Of a stretch of 64,000 bases of DNA, positions 23,067 to 33,796 are shown one piece after another. The notes below the pieces were generated by a model that was not told the origin of the DNA, searched no databases, and was given only the letters and a program-made list of their open reading frames with translations. How positions within the stretch are numbered: position 1 is the first letter of the stretch; each line of letters starts with the position of its first letter. The position numbers and the translations under genes were made by a program. Location: positions 44,238,001-44,302,000 of the forward strand of contig CM069873.1 of NCBI GenBank assembly GCA_036172665.1, given 5' to 3'. This stretch comes from Prosopocoilus inquinatus. Taxonomy: Eukaryota > Arthropoda > Insecta > Coleoptera > Lucanidae.

Positions 23067-24059
23067 TAAACATTTGAAAGTTGGTAGGAGGTAGTACAAA
23101 TTCAATCTGCGACATATTGCGCGTATGTTAATACAAGATATTTTCCAAATATAGTATGTATAATATATATTATATACATATGTATAGTATACTTAAGGTG
23201 TCGCATTCAGTTTTATACGTAAAGTAGAAGTATTAAATTAGTCCATAAACTGTTTACCTGTTCATTAAATAGATGATGTTTCATGTCCCCAAATTAAGAA
23301 CAGCAACGACAATCAGCACTGTCAGTAGCAATCGGAAAGTACCTAAGTCTAGTAAATTGTCGAAACTAGTGAAGAGCAGCAAAAGTTGCGACGCCATATT
23401 ATTACGCACAGGCGCATTAAATAATTGAGAAATATCGTTGAATTTGGGTTGTTATTATAATATTTAAATAAAACTTTACTTATCATAAAAGTATCATGTT
23501 TCAACAATATTATGTAATGTTTCATGCAGTGCTGTAAAGTTATTTCGATATTTTCAATAAATGTTATTATTCTGTTATGTAGTAACATTACATTGGGGTT
23601 TCATAACATTCCACATACCATTTGTAATATTCTATCAACATTTTGTTCAAAATATTGCTGTATTGTTGTGTTGAAAACGTTTCAGAAATGCTACGTAACA
23701 TTCTATGCTTAGTGGGATTCCCGCACATTCGCTGTGATTTCACGTGCATGGCTGTGTATTATTTATCCCTGTTCGCCGATCGTTTTCTTTTTCTCCATGA
23801 TAATATATTGTTGCCATTAAATAAACAGTACGAGACTCACAACTGCAAATTTCAGAAAACAATATTTTCAGAATTGTGAGGAAATCATTGAAAATAATTT
23901 CTCATCTGTAACAAATAGGAATAAACAATTTGCTGTGAGGAGAATACTAATTTGAAAACAAAACAATTAAAACCACAACAACGGAATACAAGAAATGTGC
24001 AAGAAACCTAACCACTAACGCTAAAACTAGGGGTAACAACTGTCACTGCGTATGCCACG

Positions 24060-26387
24060 GTCTAGTACAACTGGCCGCGGTCAACTGGCCGCGGCCTACT
24101 GGACGCCGGACAAGTGGCCGCGGGGACAACTGGCCGCCGGGATAACTGGCCGCCGGGACAACTGGCCGCCGTTGTATGAAGACGTGTCAATACAGAACGC
24201 TTTAAGTGTCTTTTTTTTAAGTTTTTTTTGTGTTTTTTATATTTAGTTACGAATGTATGTACATCATATCTACATTAAATTTTTATTGATTAATTTGGTA
24301 ATTGTGAGCAATGCCTCGTATGTACTCGATAACATTCCGGTTTTCGTAATCTCTTACGATTCTCAGGATACGTTCGTCGGCATCCCTGTATCTTCGAAGT
24401 TTTTGGGGTGGAGCATGTCCTGCAACAAGCTGCTCGTAATAAATATCACGATTAGCTTGGACTTTCCGTAAACCATCAATCAATTTCCATATTGTGGGAT
24501 GATCTACACCAAGCTCCATTTGTAAACGCCGATGGCTGGCTTCAGCATGATTGTTGGTACGATCTTGTAAATCTAGCACTCTGTCATACATATTCCACAT
24601 CTCATGTGGAAACATGGGTTGACGACGTCCATTTCCCCTGCGGTTTAAACGACCAATGTAATTGTCCTCGAACCAATCTAATATGGGTAGCAAATCGCCA
24701 GGTAAAATATCTGACAACTCATTTAATGCGTTTTCCATATCTTGCATTGGGACAAATGCCAAACCAATGATCATTTTGGCATGTAATGCAAAGTCTGCGT
24801 CGTTGTTATAACGGGTAATTAAATTTGCTTCATTCAAATGTTTTTTCATGTTTTTCGCTAGGTGAAAAAAACATCCTCGAATTTCAGTTTGCGGAAAGTT
24901 ATTTTGCAGGCTTTTAAAAGCGGCCAGTTCAAAATCTGATGTAATTGATGTTGGATTTAATGTTGGTGCTAGCGTTTTGATTGTTTCAAATAAATTATCA
25001 TAAGTTGGTCTTGATTTGTTTGGCAAAAGCGCATAAAAAACAGGATGTACCCCTCCATATTTCTTTGCTAGTATAACATATACCTGGTGAAACAAATTCG
25101 GGGCAATTTTAAAAGTCCCATCTACAAAAAAATGGTCGCAATTTTGCAGAATCTCTAAATTCCTCTGTCTGCCAAAAATTAAAATTCTCCCTGGACCATG
25201 GCCACTGTCGGAAAGTAAGAAGTTTTCTATATTGCCAGGTGTGAATTCGTAGATTCTATAACGTTCCGGAATTTGTAACTCTTCCAGGGATGCTGGAATT
25301 GCTGGTGCTTGGTGTATTTGTTTTCGCTGTCTTCGCACCAGTTTTTTCAAAGCCCCTTGAGATGGAAGAGCTCCTTGGCAAGCCAGGTTGAGGTTTTGTG
25401 AACATTCGCTGATCACCTGACATGTCGGTTCTTGTGTCTCTAAAGCCCGTTTTTTAATTGTAGTAATTACTCGATCAGCCTCTGCTTTGCCTGCCGATGT
25501 GTCATGGGTATGCACGTTCAAAGTTTTTACAGCAGCACCATTTCTAACGTGCACTCGCGCTTTACACTGTCGTCTTTGCTCACATCGCCAAAACTCCGTT
25601 TCACCATCCGCGGATAATTTATCAAAAACATAAATATATCCGTCACTATAAAACTTGTCACGATTGCGTTGAGATTTAATAGGCTCCATTTTGATGTTAC
25701 TACTTCAAAATGTGAAGACAAACAGCTTTGAAAATGCTTTATCTACCTGCTTTTATTTTAAATAACAGATCGTAAATACCTCATTAGCCAGATACATTAA
25801 CTGTATTTTGATTGGATGTCTGGTATTTTCGATGAAAATTATTAAATTAGAAAATTAGAAGAAATACTGTGGATTTCCTAAACTGTCATTTGTAAACAAA
25901 TTAACTAAGAGGATTTAGGGGGTACAAAATTCATTGAATTTCTCTTAATGACTAGTATCTGGATTGGATGTCAGGTATTTCGGATTAGCATAATTAGAGA
26001 AGAATAATTATATTAGAAGAAATACTGTATTTCTTGAAATTTTAAAACTGAATAATTTGCAAACAAATTTATTCTTATTATATTTATACTATTATTAATT
26101 GACTCGATAAGTGCATAAACATGTTCGGTCCAAATTTACTGTTCTGAGAAAACAACAAATAACTTTCTAGAATTTTGTTTATGTAATTAATGTTATTAAA
26201 ATAAAAATCTAAAAAATTTTCGGTTGTTTTCTCAAAACAGTAAAAATTACTTAAAACGAAAATCTAAAACTGTGCGGCGGCCAGTTGTCCCGGCGGCCAC
26301 TAGTCCCGGCGGCCACTTGTCACGCGGCCAGTTGACGGCGTCCACTTGTCACGCGGCCAGTTGGCGGCGGCCACTTGTCCCATTCCG
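24060..26387 (-). mobile_element. FLYWCH-MULE DNA transposon, apparently complete
   Basis: 2,328 bp with an exact 10-bp direct repeat GTATGCCACG on both sides (24,050-24,059; 26,388-26,397), as for Mutator-like elements. Its ends are GC-rich tandem arrays of ~14-16-bp units like AACTGGCCGCCGGGAC: roughly seven units at 24,068-24,172 and an inverted set at 26,272-26,380. The single gene inside has no visible break. Exact duplication and intact frame suggest a recent insertion. Confidence 0.92.
24283..25689 (-). CDS. MULE transposase with FLYWCH zinc finger
   Basis: 468-residue uninterrupted protein, start ATG at 25,689. Residues ~13-62 form a FLYWCH-type finger (C36, C42, H60, H62) expected to bind the element ends. 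The MULE DDE core follows with D190 (FFVDGTFKI), D252 (ITSDFELAAF) and E341 (DWFEDNYIG), plus the family's GCFFHLAKN block at 272-280. It would catalyse cut-and-paste transposition with 9-10-bp duplications, matching the flanks. No intron or frameshift is evident. It is the only full-length, apparently functional transposase gene in the window. Confidence 0.93.
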   Translation of the reverse strand: MEPIKSQRNRDKFYSDGYIYVFDKLSADGETEFWRCEQRRQCKARVHVRNGAAVKTLNVHTHDTSAGKAEADRVITTIKKRALETQEPTCQVISECSQNLNLACQGALPSQGALKKLVRRQRKQIHQAPAIPASLEELQIPERYRIYEFTPGNIENFLLSDSGHGPGRILIFGRQRNLEILQNCDHFFVDGTFKIAPNLFHQVYVILAKKYGGVHPVFYALLPNKSRPTYDNLFETIKTLAPTLNPTSITSDFELAAFKSLQNNFPQTEIRGCFFHLAKNMKKHLNEANLITRYNNDADFALHAKMIIGLAFVPMQDMENALNELSDILPGDLLPILDWFEDNYIGRLNRRGNGRRQPMFPHEMWNMYDRVLDLQDRTNNHAEASHRRLQMELGVDHPTIWKLIDGLRKVQANRDIYYEQLVAGHAPPQKLRRYRDADERILRIVRDYENRNVIEYIRGIAHNYQINQ

Positions 26388-27150
26388 GTATGCCACGCTC
26401 CTGTACTCCGAACTCACCTAAATTTTAAAAGTAGACTTGTCGGACGAAAACTCGTCTCTGCGCATTATGTACTTCTTATGATAAAAGGAGTCTCCTGCCA
26501 TCATATATTTTTGACAACGACAGTGGGTATTTGACTTGAAATCAATTGTCAAAAATGACAAACTGGAATATTTTATGAAAATCAAGACGAAAAATAACGC
26601 AAAATAGTTTGAATTTCCATTTTATTTATACAAAGTATAAATTTATAATAAAGCTAAGCGACTACGAGGCGATCTAACTAATAACTTAACCTTGGAACAT
26701 GATGGAAAATTACAATCAGTCAACAATTTTTAATTTCAAAGTGAACAACTAAATACTGAAACTTCTGTTTCTATGATCAACTGTTTAGAGATTTATGCTA
26801 TGAAATAGTTTCGGAATTTAAGTAAATTTAATATTTTACCTGGAAAGCTTTTAATATACTGACGTAAGCTTTTTGGTTACTTTTTCGGTTTATTATGTCA
26901 TATTCGCACCGTTAACGTCTAAATTTATTGTAAACTTATTCCTTACTCATTGTAAACTTATTCTTGTCGTTAATAAAATAGAAATTAAAATGATTTGCGT
27001 TACATTTGCTTTCTGATTTACATAAAATATTCAGTTTGTCATTTTTGACAACCTGCTTATTCAAGGTCAAATATCCACTGTCAGGTGTCAAAACCATATG
27101 ATGGCAGTACTTGTGTCCTTAGACAGAGATCGAGTGCCTAGTACGGCTTA

Positions 27151-27877
27151 AAGTCCCTAGATCTACCGCAAATGGTAAGGACAATGAGTTAGAAAGAGAA
27201 CAATTAGTTACAGCCGTGGTTACAGCCATGAGTTAAGCCGGCTACTCATTACGCGGTACTTGGCAAGTGATTTAACTTGGCAAGTACTCGGCGAGTATTT
27301 GTGCAAGTAAAAGTCGAACCGTACACACTACTCGGCTACTTCTGCATAGCCGGTCCGTTTGACACTTGCCCGTTTGACTTTGGATAGTTTACCGACAACG
27401 GACGGGAAGTACAAGTAACGTGGCAAGTAGTGCCGAGTTGCACGTCGCGTCTTAATACACATTACTCCGTACTTGCTAAGTATTGGCAAGTACTTGCCAA
27501 GTACCGCGTAATGAGTAGCCGGCTTTAGAGTGAGAATTATCGAAAAGAAATCAATATGGCGTAGTGACATTTCGTGACAGTTGTTAGACGATATGCCGTT
27601 AGCTATAAAATTTGAGTTTCAAACATAATTGTGTTTTAAACGCAAAAGATTTATTATGAACACCTATCTAACTGAAACGTGCACCTCACGCATTCTTGCA
27701 TTTTCGAACTTATCTGCATGCACAAATGGGTAAGAAAAACGGCTGTTGATAAGGTTTTAACTTTCGCCGTTGTTGCTCCAACGTACTAGAATGACCGAGT
27801 GACTTCGGTCATGTTCTGTGACGCAAGGTGGCGTTACTTATGCTAAAAATAGATGTTTGCGCGTCACGGCTCTAACA
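27151..27877 (-). repeat. Gypsy 5' LTR distal part with extra sequence
   Basis: The true LTR end (GTACTAGAATGACCGAG... to CTAACA) occupies ~27,773-27,877. Between the 9-bp duplication at 27,150 and this point lie ~330 bp, besides the MITE, that are absent from the 3' LTR; either another insertion or sequence lost from the 3' LTR. Confidence 0.65.
27236..27524. mobile_element. Harbinger-type MITE
   Basis: 289 bp with ~33-bp terminal repeats (AGCCGGCTACTCATTACGCG and its inverse) and 3-bp duplications TTA at 27,233-27,235 and 27,525-27,527. The interior repeats GGCAAGTACT-like pieces. No coding capacity; class inferred from the TTA duplication. Confidence 0.85.
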
Positions 27878-27881
27878 ATAA

Positions 27882-28330
27882 TAAGAAATTGCATATTTAT
27901 AATGTCAGTATTTAACAAGAAATCAATTTGTACGCAAATACCTTGAAAACCATTAGAGATAACCATTGTATGGTTTATGAGACAATTATATTTTGCATCA
28001 GACGCCATAGGAAAAAGTTAGTGGTTGTATTAAAAAAAATCAAGTTATTCATAGTTGAAAACTGTCAACTTCTGTGGATTCCCTGTAAGCTCTTTGTAAA
28101 GTTTACTGTTTAGCCTTTACCAAAAAAGTGTTACTTCATATCTGTGTTCAAGCAGAGAAAAGTACAATTTTCTATCTTTTCTAGTTTTTGAAATATTCCA
28201 ATTTATTTTGACTGCCGTAGTCGTCAAGATTTTTAGAAAAAGTTGAATATTGTCAAAACAGTTCATTTTAGCTACAATGTATTTGAACACGACAGTACAG
28301 TTGGAAGTACCCCGGGACTGATTTTATGTT
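27882..28330 (+). repeat. Old repeat, right arm of inverted pair
   Basis: Matches ~13,020-13,400 in inverse (shared GTGGATTCCCTGTAAGCTC and AGTTTTTGAAATATTCCAAT). 28,331-29,230 beyond it shows no gene; CCTGTATATT and ACACCCAGTATATTA pieces resemble ends of mariner-like repeats. Confidence 0.6.
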
Positions 28331-29250
28331 ATATATATTTGAATAGTTCGTTATCGATTAATACCATATACAAACTTTCAGCGCCCTGTAAGATGTAGTT
28401 TGCAATATAATCTAATATGCCACTCACCGTGAATAACCCTGTATATTCTAGCTCTCTTTTTTTGGGCATCTTTTTTTACCCTGGTCGTGTAAGTATATAC
28501 CTTTCACTTTGTTTGATACACCCAGTATATTATGTTGTACGTAAATAATAATTTTAATAAATTTACACATTTTATTACATAGTGTAATGAAATAAACAAA
28601 TTTCATTTTGCTGTACTTGGCATTAATTTATTTGAAAATTGTATGTGTAGATTTAAAATAAAATATTGCTGGAGGTATTCCTTGGAGAGGTGAATGCCGT
28701 CAACTCTATTATAATTGCTTCATATTTGCAAGACGCGCTGGCTGTGACATTTCGATTAAGTTGATGTGGAATCTCATTACAATCAACTATCCAATTATCC
28801 GTTATGCATATCGACTGAAATGTTTTTGACGTTGAGAATAATTTGAAAGTTTAAAGAATAATTTATTTAAAATGTTGCTAAAACTTTTATTTTATACATT
28901 CATAAATACTACTGTATGTAATAATGTAGCATCACAGATATAACATTTGTTGAAATTTTTAGAAACAAAAGATTAGACTATAAATATCAGTAAATTTGTT
29001 GCAAAGTCAGAGAGACAGGTTATCACAGTGACAATTTTTATCAATTCTTTCGATACTTGTCTTAGTTTTTAACAAATTTTATACAAAATTTATCACAATG
29101 TGATACTGCTTTCAGAAACAAATTAAATTTTAATATAATTCTTTAAAAGCAAAATTTGTTTCCTCCTTCACCAACCACTTCCAAACTTATTTAATTTTTA
29201 TAACTATAATTTTTAATTATGTTTCTTTGACCGATGTTTATTTTAGATTG

Positions 29251-29407
29251 AAGTTTGTTCTTGTCCGATGAAAATTGTAAGTACAAAGTTTTTTTAAATC
29301 TCAAACCGGACAGAAAAATGAAGGGAAACACACTCAACGTTTCGCTATAGATTTATAGCTTCGTCACTCCTGACGAAGCTATAAATCTATAGTGAAACGT
29401 TGAGTAT
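29251..29407. mobile_element. Palindromic Penelope-type fragment, copy 2
   Basis: Same family as 22,871-23,066. Two hammerhead-like motifs face each other: minus strand ~29,331-29,366 and plus strand 29,370-29,406 (CTGACGA, A, GCTATA/TATAGT, GAAACGTTGAGTA). Stem I partners are absent. Confidence 0.5.
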
Positions 29408-29519
29408 CTGTAATTTACTTAACGTATTCAAAACTGATTAGAATAAATGTTTATTTACAGCCAGGCAGTAGTTTCGCAATATTTCAGTGGTTTAAACGAG
29501 AAAGTCCCAAGTATAATAT

Positions 29520-29872
29520 TGTGACGATCTAGTGCGTGACGAATTAGTATTACATGCGTCAGAGCATGGTGTGTCAAGTCTCGACACTTTGAAAACATCT
29601 CTTTGCTTCGCAACACGGAATTTTCTGAGCGAAGAAAATTCGGCAGCTTGGCTTCGAATCTTCGTCAGCCGGGATATTTAAGCGATCGTCCCGGGAGTCC
29701 GAGAACAGTTCGCATTGAAATTAACAACTGATCGCTTGATTTATGTTTAAATAAATTATTTTATATGGCGTGTTAAATAAATTAGTGTAACGTTTTTAAA
29801 TAAATTAGTTTACATAGGTTACATAGAGAATTTATTTTTAAAATAAATTTAACAAACCCTCAATTCGTAACA
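29520..29872 (+). mobile_element. Solo LTR of a Gypsy-type element
   Basis: 353 bp, TGTGACGATCTAG...CGTAACA, with 4-bp duplication ATAT on both sides (29,516-29,519; 29,873-29,876). Contains TATA-like GATATTTAAG near 29,690 and AATAAA signals. No internal region: product of LTR-LTR recombination. Confidence 0.88.
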
Positions 29873-29876
29873 ATAT

Positions 29877-32175
29877 AATAAATGATGAAGGAAGAAAGAA
29901 AGAAAATCATGAAGAACATTGATAAAGAAATGTAGGAAAGTATAAGAAATTTACTATGCGCGTTGCTCTACAAGGAAAATGATACAAATTTTCAAATTTT
30001 TACAACTGAATTATTTTTATTATACATTGGATATGAAATTCTACATGCTAATATAATTCGAGGAACAACCAACCAAAAATTTGAAACTGCAGAGTCGATG
30101 CAAAAAAGAGTTTCCTTTCGTTCTCTTTTGTTTCTTGTACACTTCATATTTTTTCTTTTTCTTTTGTTTTTTTGTCTTAAAGAATTGATGTTTCAATTTT
30201 ATTCGCGGTTCGTTTGTGTTGTCCTTTTCCTTCCTGCCAATTTCTTGACTTGCAAAAAATGTCGGCGGAAAATCGTCGTTTATTCATTTATTTTTTTTGT
30301 CAATCCAGTCTTCTATTATTTTTCTTTTTTTTGTTTTTCGCAATCTTCTCTTTTTAATCGATGAAATCTGAAACCAATGATTTCTGCAATTCTCTCAATT
30401 GTTTCCTACGAGTGGTTTGTATTTGCAAAACCTTTCGTTGATTTTATTTTATTTTTGTTCATCTTAGTGTCGTGGTACTTCTAATTTTTTTTTAATTCAT
30501 TTTACTCTCTCGTATTTCTGTTTTGTTTATTTGGTTTTTCATATCAAATTGTTTTTTTTTTGTTCTTTGTGGTGTCGTGCTATGGATTTCTCTTCTGATT
30601 TCGAATCGAATTGATTTTTCGCACTTGTTGAAGCTTTTTCGCAGTTCATAGCTTTTAATTTGTTTTGTGTCCGTCACAGATATGATCTTTTGTTTTATGC
30701 ACTGTATTTTGTCGCTCGTTTCTTTTTAATCGCTTTATTGACTTGTTTATATATCTTCTTTTGTTTTTATTTTCGCTTCATGGCTTGTATTTTGTTTCTT
30801 CAGTTTCTTTCATTTTTCTTTTGTTTCTAATTTCTTTGCAAATTAATTTAGCTTTTTTATTTGTTCTGATTTCTGCTATTTCAAATTGGCGATTTTTATT
30901 TGTTTGTTTTTTTCTGTCTACCTTAACGTGTGGGCCACAGATTTTCTTTTCTTAGTTGACAGTGAAATAAATCACATATGACGTAGTTATATTAAAATAA
31001 TAATGTGAACCAGAAGCCAGCAAAGAAAGACATCTTGACAGCAGTGAAATTCATTACATTTGTATAATTAATTAATGATTCGTTTTTGTTTTTGTTTTAA
31101 TCACCACTCTCAAGTTTGGCGCAATTGGGCTACTATTTGTAATAAGTTTGGCTCTATTTCTCAAGAAAAATCTGACAACTCTCATAGGTAGGTATATAGA
31201 GCGAACATTTGAAAATCAAAGCCACGTATTCTGTCCGTATAGGCAACACATTTTACACAATTAGCTAACCTGTAAGAGTGTATAAAGAAAGCAAACTATG
31301 TGTAATAGTAATTAATAGGTAGAATTATTAATACACAACAAATAATCTAACACTGAAGAACTAATAAACATCAAACACACTTATGAACTTATGTAGAATA
31401 CAATGAACTTATGTAGAATACACGCCATTTCAAAAAAAGACATTATGAAAATTCCACTAAATATTAGTAAATGTTGCCAACGGTAGAAAATAACATTTAC
31501 TAAGTAACTGATTACGTGACTTTCATTTTCAAAAACCGTCTCTATTTTCATTAAATCAATCAATCCAGACTCAGTTAAAAAGTCAGCAATTACATTTTTA
31601 TTTGGTGATAAAGAAGTGATTGAGTTTCTCCCCCCTCAACCCCTACTGATCAAGCTGATTTTTATCATCAGTATTCAGCTTCATGTGATTTCATCCATAT
31701 TTTGAGATTATGTTCATTTATTTTCAAAATATATATTGGCGAATCTAGCTAAACGATCAGAAATATTTGAACAATATTAATAGTGACATATATATTGGCG
31801 AATCTAGCTAAACGATCAAAAATATTTGAACAATATTAATAGTGACGTAGTAAGTGGGAAATTCTTGTGTTCCTAAGAATTGCATAGTTTTTGTTCAGTA
31901 ATTTATATTTGAAATAATACACAATTAATTTTTTAAGGGTATTATAACAGAAAGACAATTATTAAAATTGACGGAACCATCACAGAAACTTAATCTTTCT
32001 CGCTACGAATAGCATTTTTAACATTTTGTGCAATAATCTATAAAAGTATTTGAACTGATATTGAAAACATTAATCCTTAATTAGAAAAACATAATGAAAA
32101 TATTATACAAGCACAAACTCACATTGTTTACCTACTGCTTCCCCACTTACTACGTCATAAAAATCTTATTTCCGT
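29877..32175. other. No gene; T-rich tracts and small duplications
   Basis: 30,100-30,950 is strongly T-rich and yields spurious frames. A 59-bp tandem duplication lies at ~31,729-31,847 (TTGGCGAATCTAGCTAAACG twice) and a short ~21-bp duplication near 31,380-31,425. Nothing coding recognised. Confidence 0.55.
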
Positions 32176-32335
32176 CAGTGGTGGCTCGTCGTGGTGGGCA
32201 AGTGGGCAGTGCCCGCCCTGTCCTGTTGAAATTGTCGGGACAGCCCCGCAAAATAAGTTTATTTGGAAAATGTACTCGATCTTGCCCTTTTGCAACTACT
32301 GCCCACCCGCAGTAAATCATAACAAGCCGCCACTG
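32176..32335. mobile_element. Short hAT MITE
   Basis: 160 bp with ends CAGTGGTGGCTCGTCGTG and mirrored CAGTGGCGGCTTGTTATG. Flanking 8-mers ATTTCCGT and GTTTCCAT agree at 6 of 8 positions, a decayed hAT duplication. Confidence 0.8.
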
Positions 32336-33500
32336 GTTTCCATGGATACCGATGGCGGGAAAAATTAATTTAAATCACTAATTCCTTTCTGTTCGCTTTA
32401 AAATCAGTTCAGCTCAAAATCATATCGATTTGATTTTGAATGAAATAAATTTAAATGGTTCGGTTTACACATTCACACGTTGTATTACTAATTAGGTGTT
32501 AAATATTTTAATGATTTCGATATTGATTTTATATGCTCTAATGTTAATTGATTCTTCAAATAAAAGAGTTTATGTAAATTCATATTACAGAGTATTTTTG
32601 TAGCCAAAGAAATTATTTTTGGCGATAAGTATGTATTCCTTGAAAATATTAGCGGGAATTTTTTGATCAACGGTTTAAGAATTCTATGGTAATTTGAATT
32701 ATCTTACAAATTAATTTTTCTATTAAAAAGATTAGTATTAATCTTTTAATAACTCAACCGGTTAAAACCAGCTGTATTGCAGCTATATCCAGTCTTTTTT
32801 TTTCACGATTTTTTTTTGTAATAACACCTTGATTGTTAAAGAATGCAAATTTGTTATGATTCAATTTTAATTATTAACAGGGCGAATCTAATTATAGCTC
32901 GACAAAAGACCGAAATCTTATAAGTAAGTAAGCTGGAAACGAGATTATTTTTAAATTCAATTAAAACTCGCAAGTAACTTCATGGAGATCGTTTAACCAA
33001 GTGTTGCACAATGAAGAATTTTTGCTCTATTGTTACGGATTCAGCAACGTCAATGTTGCGATCAAGAAATCGATGCTGAGCGTCGTGCGCATTTCATTTC
33101 CGGCATAACAAATTATAATACAATTCCACTCCAGATTGAATTTGTTCAGCGATAAGATTTAATACATAAAAATATCCGCGGGCTCGTAACTTTCGTATTA
33201 TTTGTTATTTATAAATGATAAGCAAACGAGATAGAAATTTTAGTTATTGACTATGTAGTAGGTAGATATATGAAACGCCCCGAGTTTCTTGCGAGCGCAT
33301 GCGTTATCTATTTGTATCACATCTCTGTCCCGTTCGTATTTTCTGTTGCTCTTGATCTTGTACCGCAAACGTGATTTGGAGAAAGAGCGCGGATTCGTCT
33401 CCCGCAAATTTACGCCGTATATTTCACCTAAAATGTATTTCAATCCGAGTACCTGAATATTGACGTTTGACTACTACAAATGCGGGAGTATGATACGTTC
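32336..33500. other. Upstream region of PKC gene, no exon recognised
   Basis: Spacer between the hAT MITE and the PKC 5' region. No coding exon or bounded repeat was recognised. Confidence 0.45.
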
Positions 33501-33620
33501 TGCCAAAGGACTTTCAGTTTAAACACGCTCCAGATATTTCGTCTCTGAACAAAAAAGAAGCGCGTCCAGTGCCAATCATTTCAGCGGGTCCGGTGTTCCT
33601 TTTTAATTAAGTGCGCCACT
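33501..33620 (+). promoter_or_regulatory. Candidate PKC 5' UTR/start region
   Basis: Directly upstream of the ATG. An arthropod initiator-like TTTCAGTTT lies near 33,509-33,517; no clear TATA box or downstream promoter element at the expected spacing. A non-coding first exon further upstream cannot be excluded. Confidence 0.3.
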
Positions 33621-33796
33621 ATGGCCGAAGAAGATGTTGTCGAAGAGGAACTATTCAACACGAAATTTGGTCTCAGGCTCAGAGGCAGGAAAGGAGCCCT
33701 GAAGAAGAGGAACGTCTACAATGTTAAAGACCACAAATTCATGCCCAGATTTTTTAAGCAGCCAACCTTCTGCTCGCATTGTAAAGACTTCATATG
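33621..33796 (+). CDS. Pkc53E: Classical protein kinase C, first coding exon
   Basis: Host gene. 58 codons plus two bases, ATG at 33,621, ending ATATG before donor GTAAGC at 33,797. The product starts [17 protein letters not shown], then [20 protein letters not shown], which matches the pseudosubstrate autoinhibitor of conventional PKCs (basic, Ala in place of the phospho-acceptor), and [19 protein letters not shown], the first half of the C1A diacylglycerol-binding domain with its initial zinc ligands. Classical PKCs are membrane-recruited Ca2+/diacylglycerol-dependent Ser/Thr kinases. The symbol follows the Drosophila classical PKC with closest layout; an eye-PKC-type paralogue is possible. 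The rest of the kinase lies beyond this window. Confidence 0.93.

Larger units (their letters stand above)
19380..23722. mobile_element. Putative 4.3-kb TIR element, nested
   Basis: AATCCCACTAAGCA at 19,381 is matched by TGCTTAGTGGGATT ending at ~23,722. Both subterminal zones are filled with short AACGTT/AATGTT quasi-repeats, supporting that they are two ends of one element. No target duplication is evident and no transposase was recognised, so boundaries and class are tentative. It contains the hAT at 21,230-22,065 and the fold-back pieces listed separately. Confidence 0.5.
18978..27141. mobile_element. 8.2-kb TIR element inserted in Gypsy LTR (MULE-like)
   Basis: Terminal repeats GGCACTCGATCTCTG (left, 18,979) and its inverse at the right end (to 27,139), followed inward by TCTAARGACACARGTA. 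The 9-bp direct repeat TACGGCTTA flanks it at 18,969-18,977 and 27,142-27,150; 9 bp fits Mutator-like elements. No transposase of its own was recognised. It has been colonised by a ~4.3-kb TIR element (19.38-23.72 kb), a hAT, and a FLYWCH-MULE. Near its right end, 26,460-26,575 and 27,025-27,110 form a further inverted repeat (GACAGTGGRTATTTGAC). Confidence 0.8.
13614..27877 (-). mobile_element. Ty3/Gypsy element with nested insertions
   Basis: Minus-strand LTR retrotransposon. The 3' LTR is 13,614-13,915 (TG...CA). The 5' LTR starts at 18,773, is interrupted at 18,977, and its remaining part (from GAACGTACTAGAATGACCGA-like sequence at ~27,778) ends at 27,877. Flanking 4-bp ATAA at 13,610-13,613 and 27,878-27,881 is the target duplication, proving that both outer ends belong to one insertion. 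A polypurine tract lies next to the 3' LTR (~13,916-13,926 as its complement). The primer-binding site (TGGTGTCAGAAGCGG, minus) adjoins the 5' LTR and resembles a tRNA-Leu 3' end. Coding regions carry many stops and frameshifts. Confidence 0.92.

Noticed and set aside
29963..30364. 133-codon frame in T-rich DNA
   Set aside because: Nearly all Phe/Leu/Ser/Val from a T-rich tract; no domain, no splice context, composition explains it.
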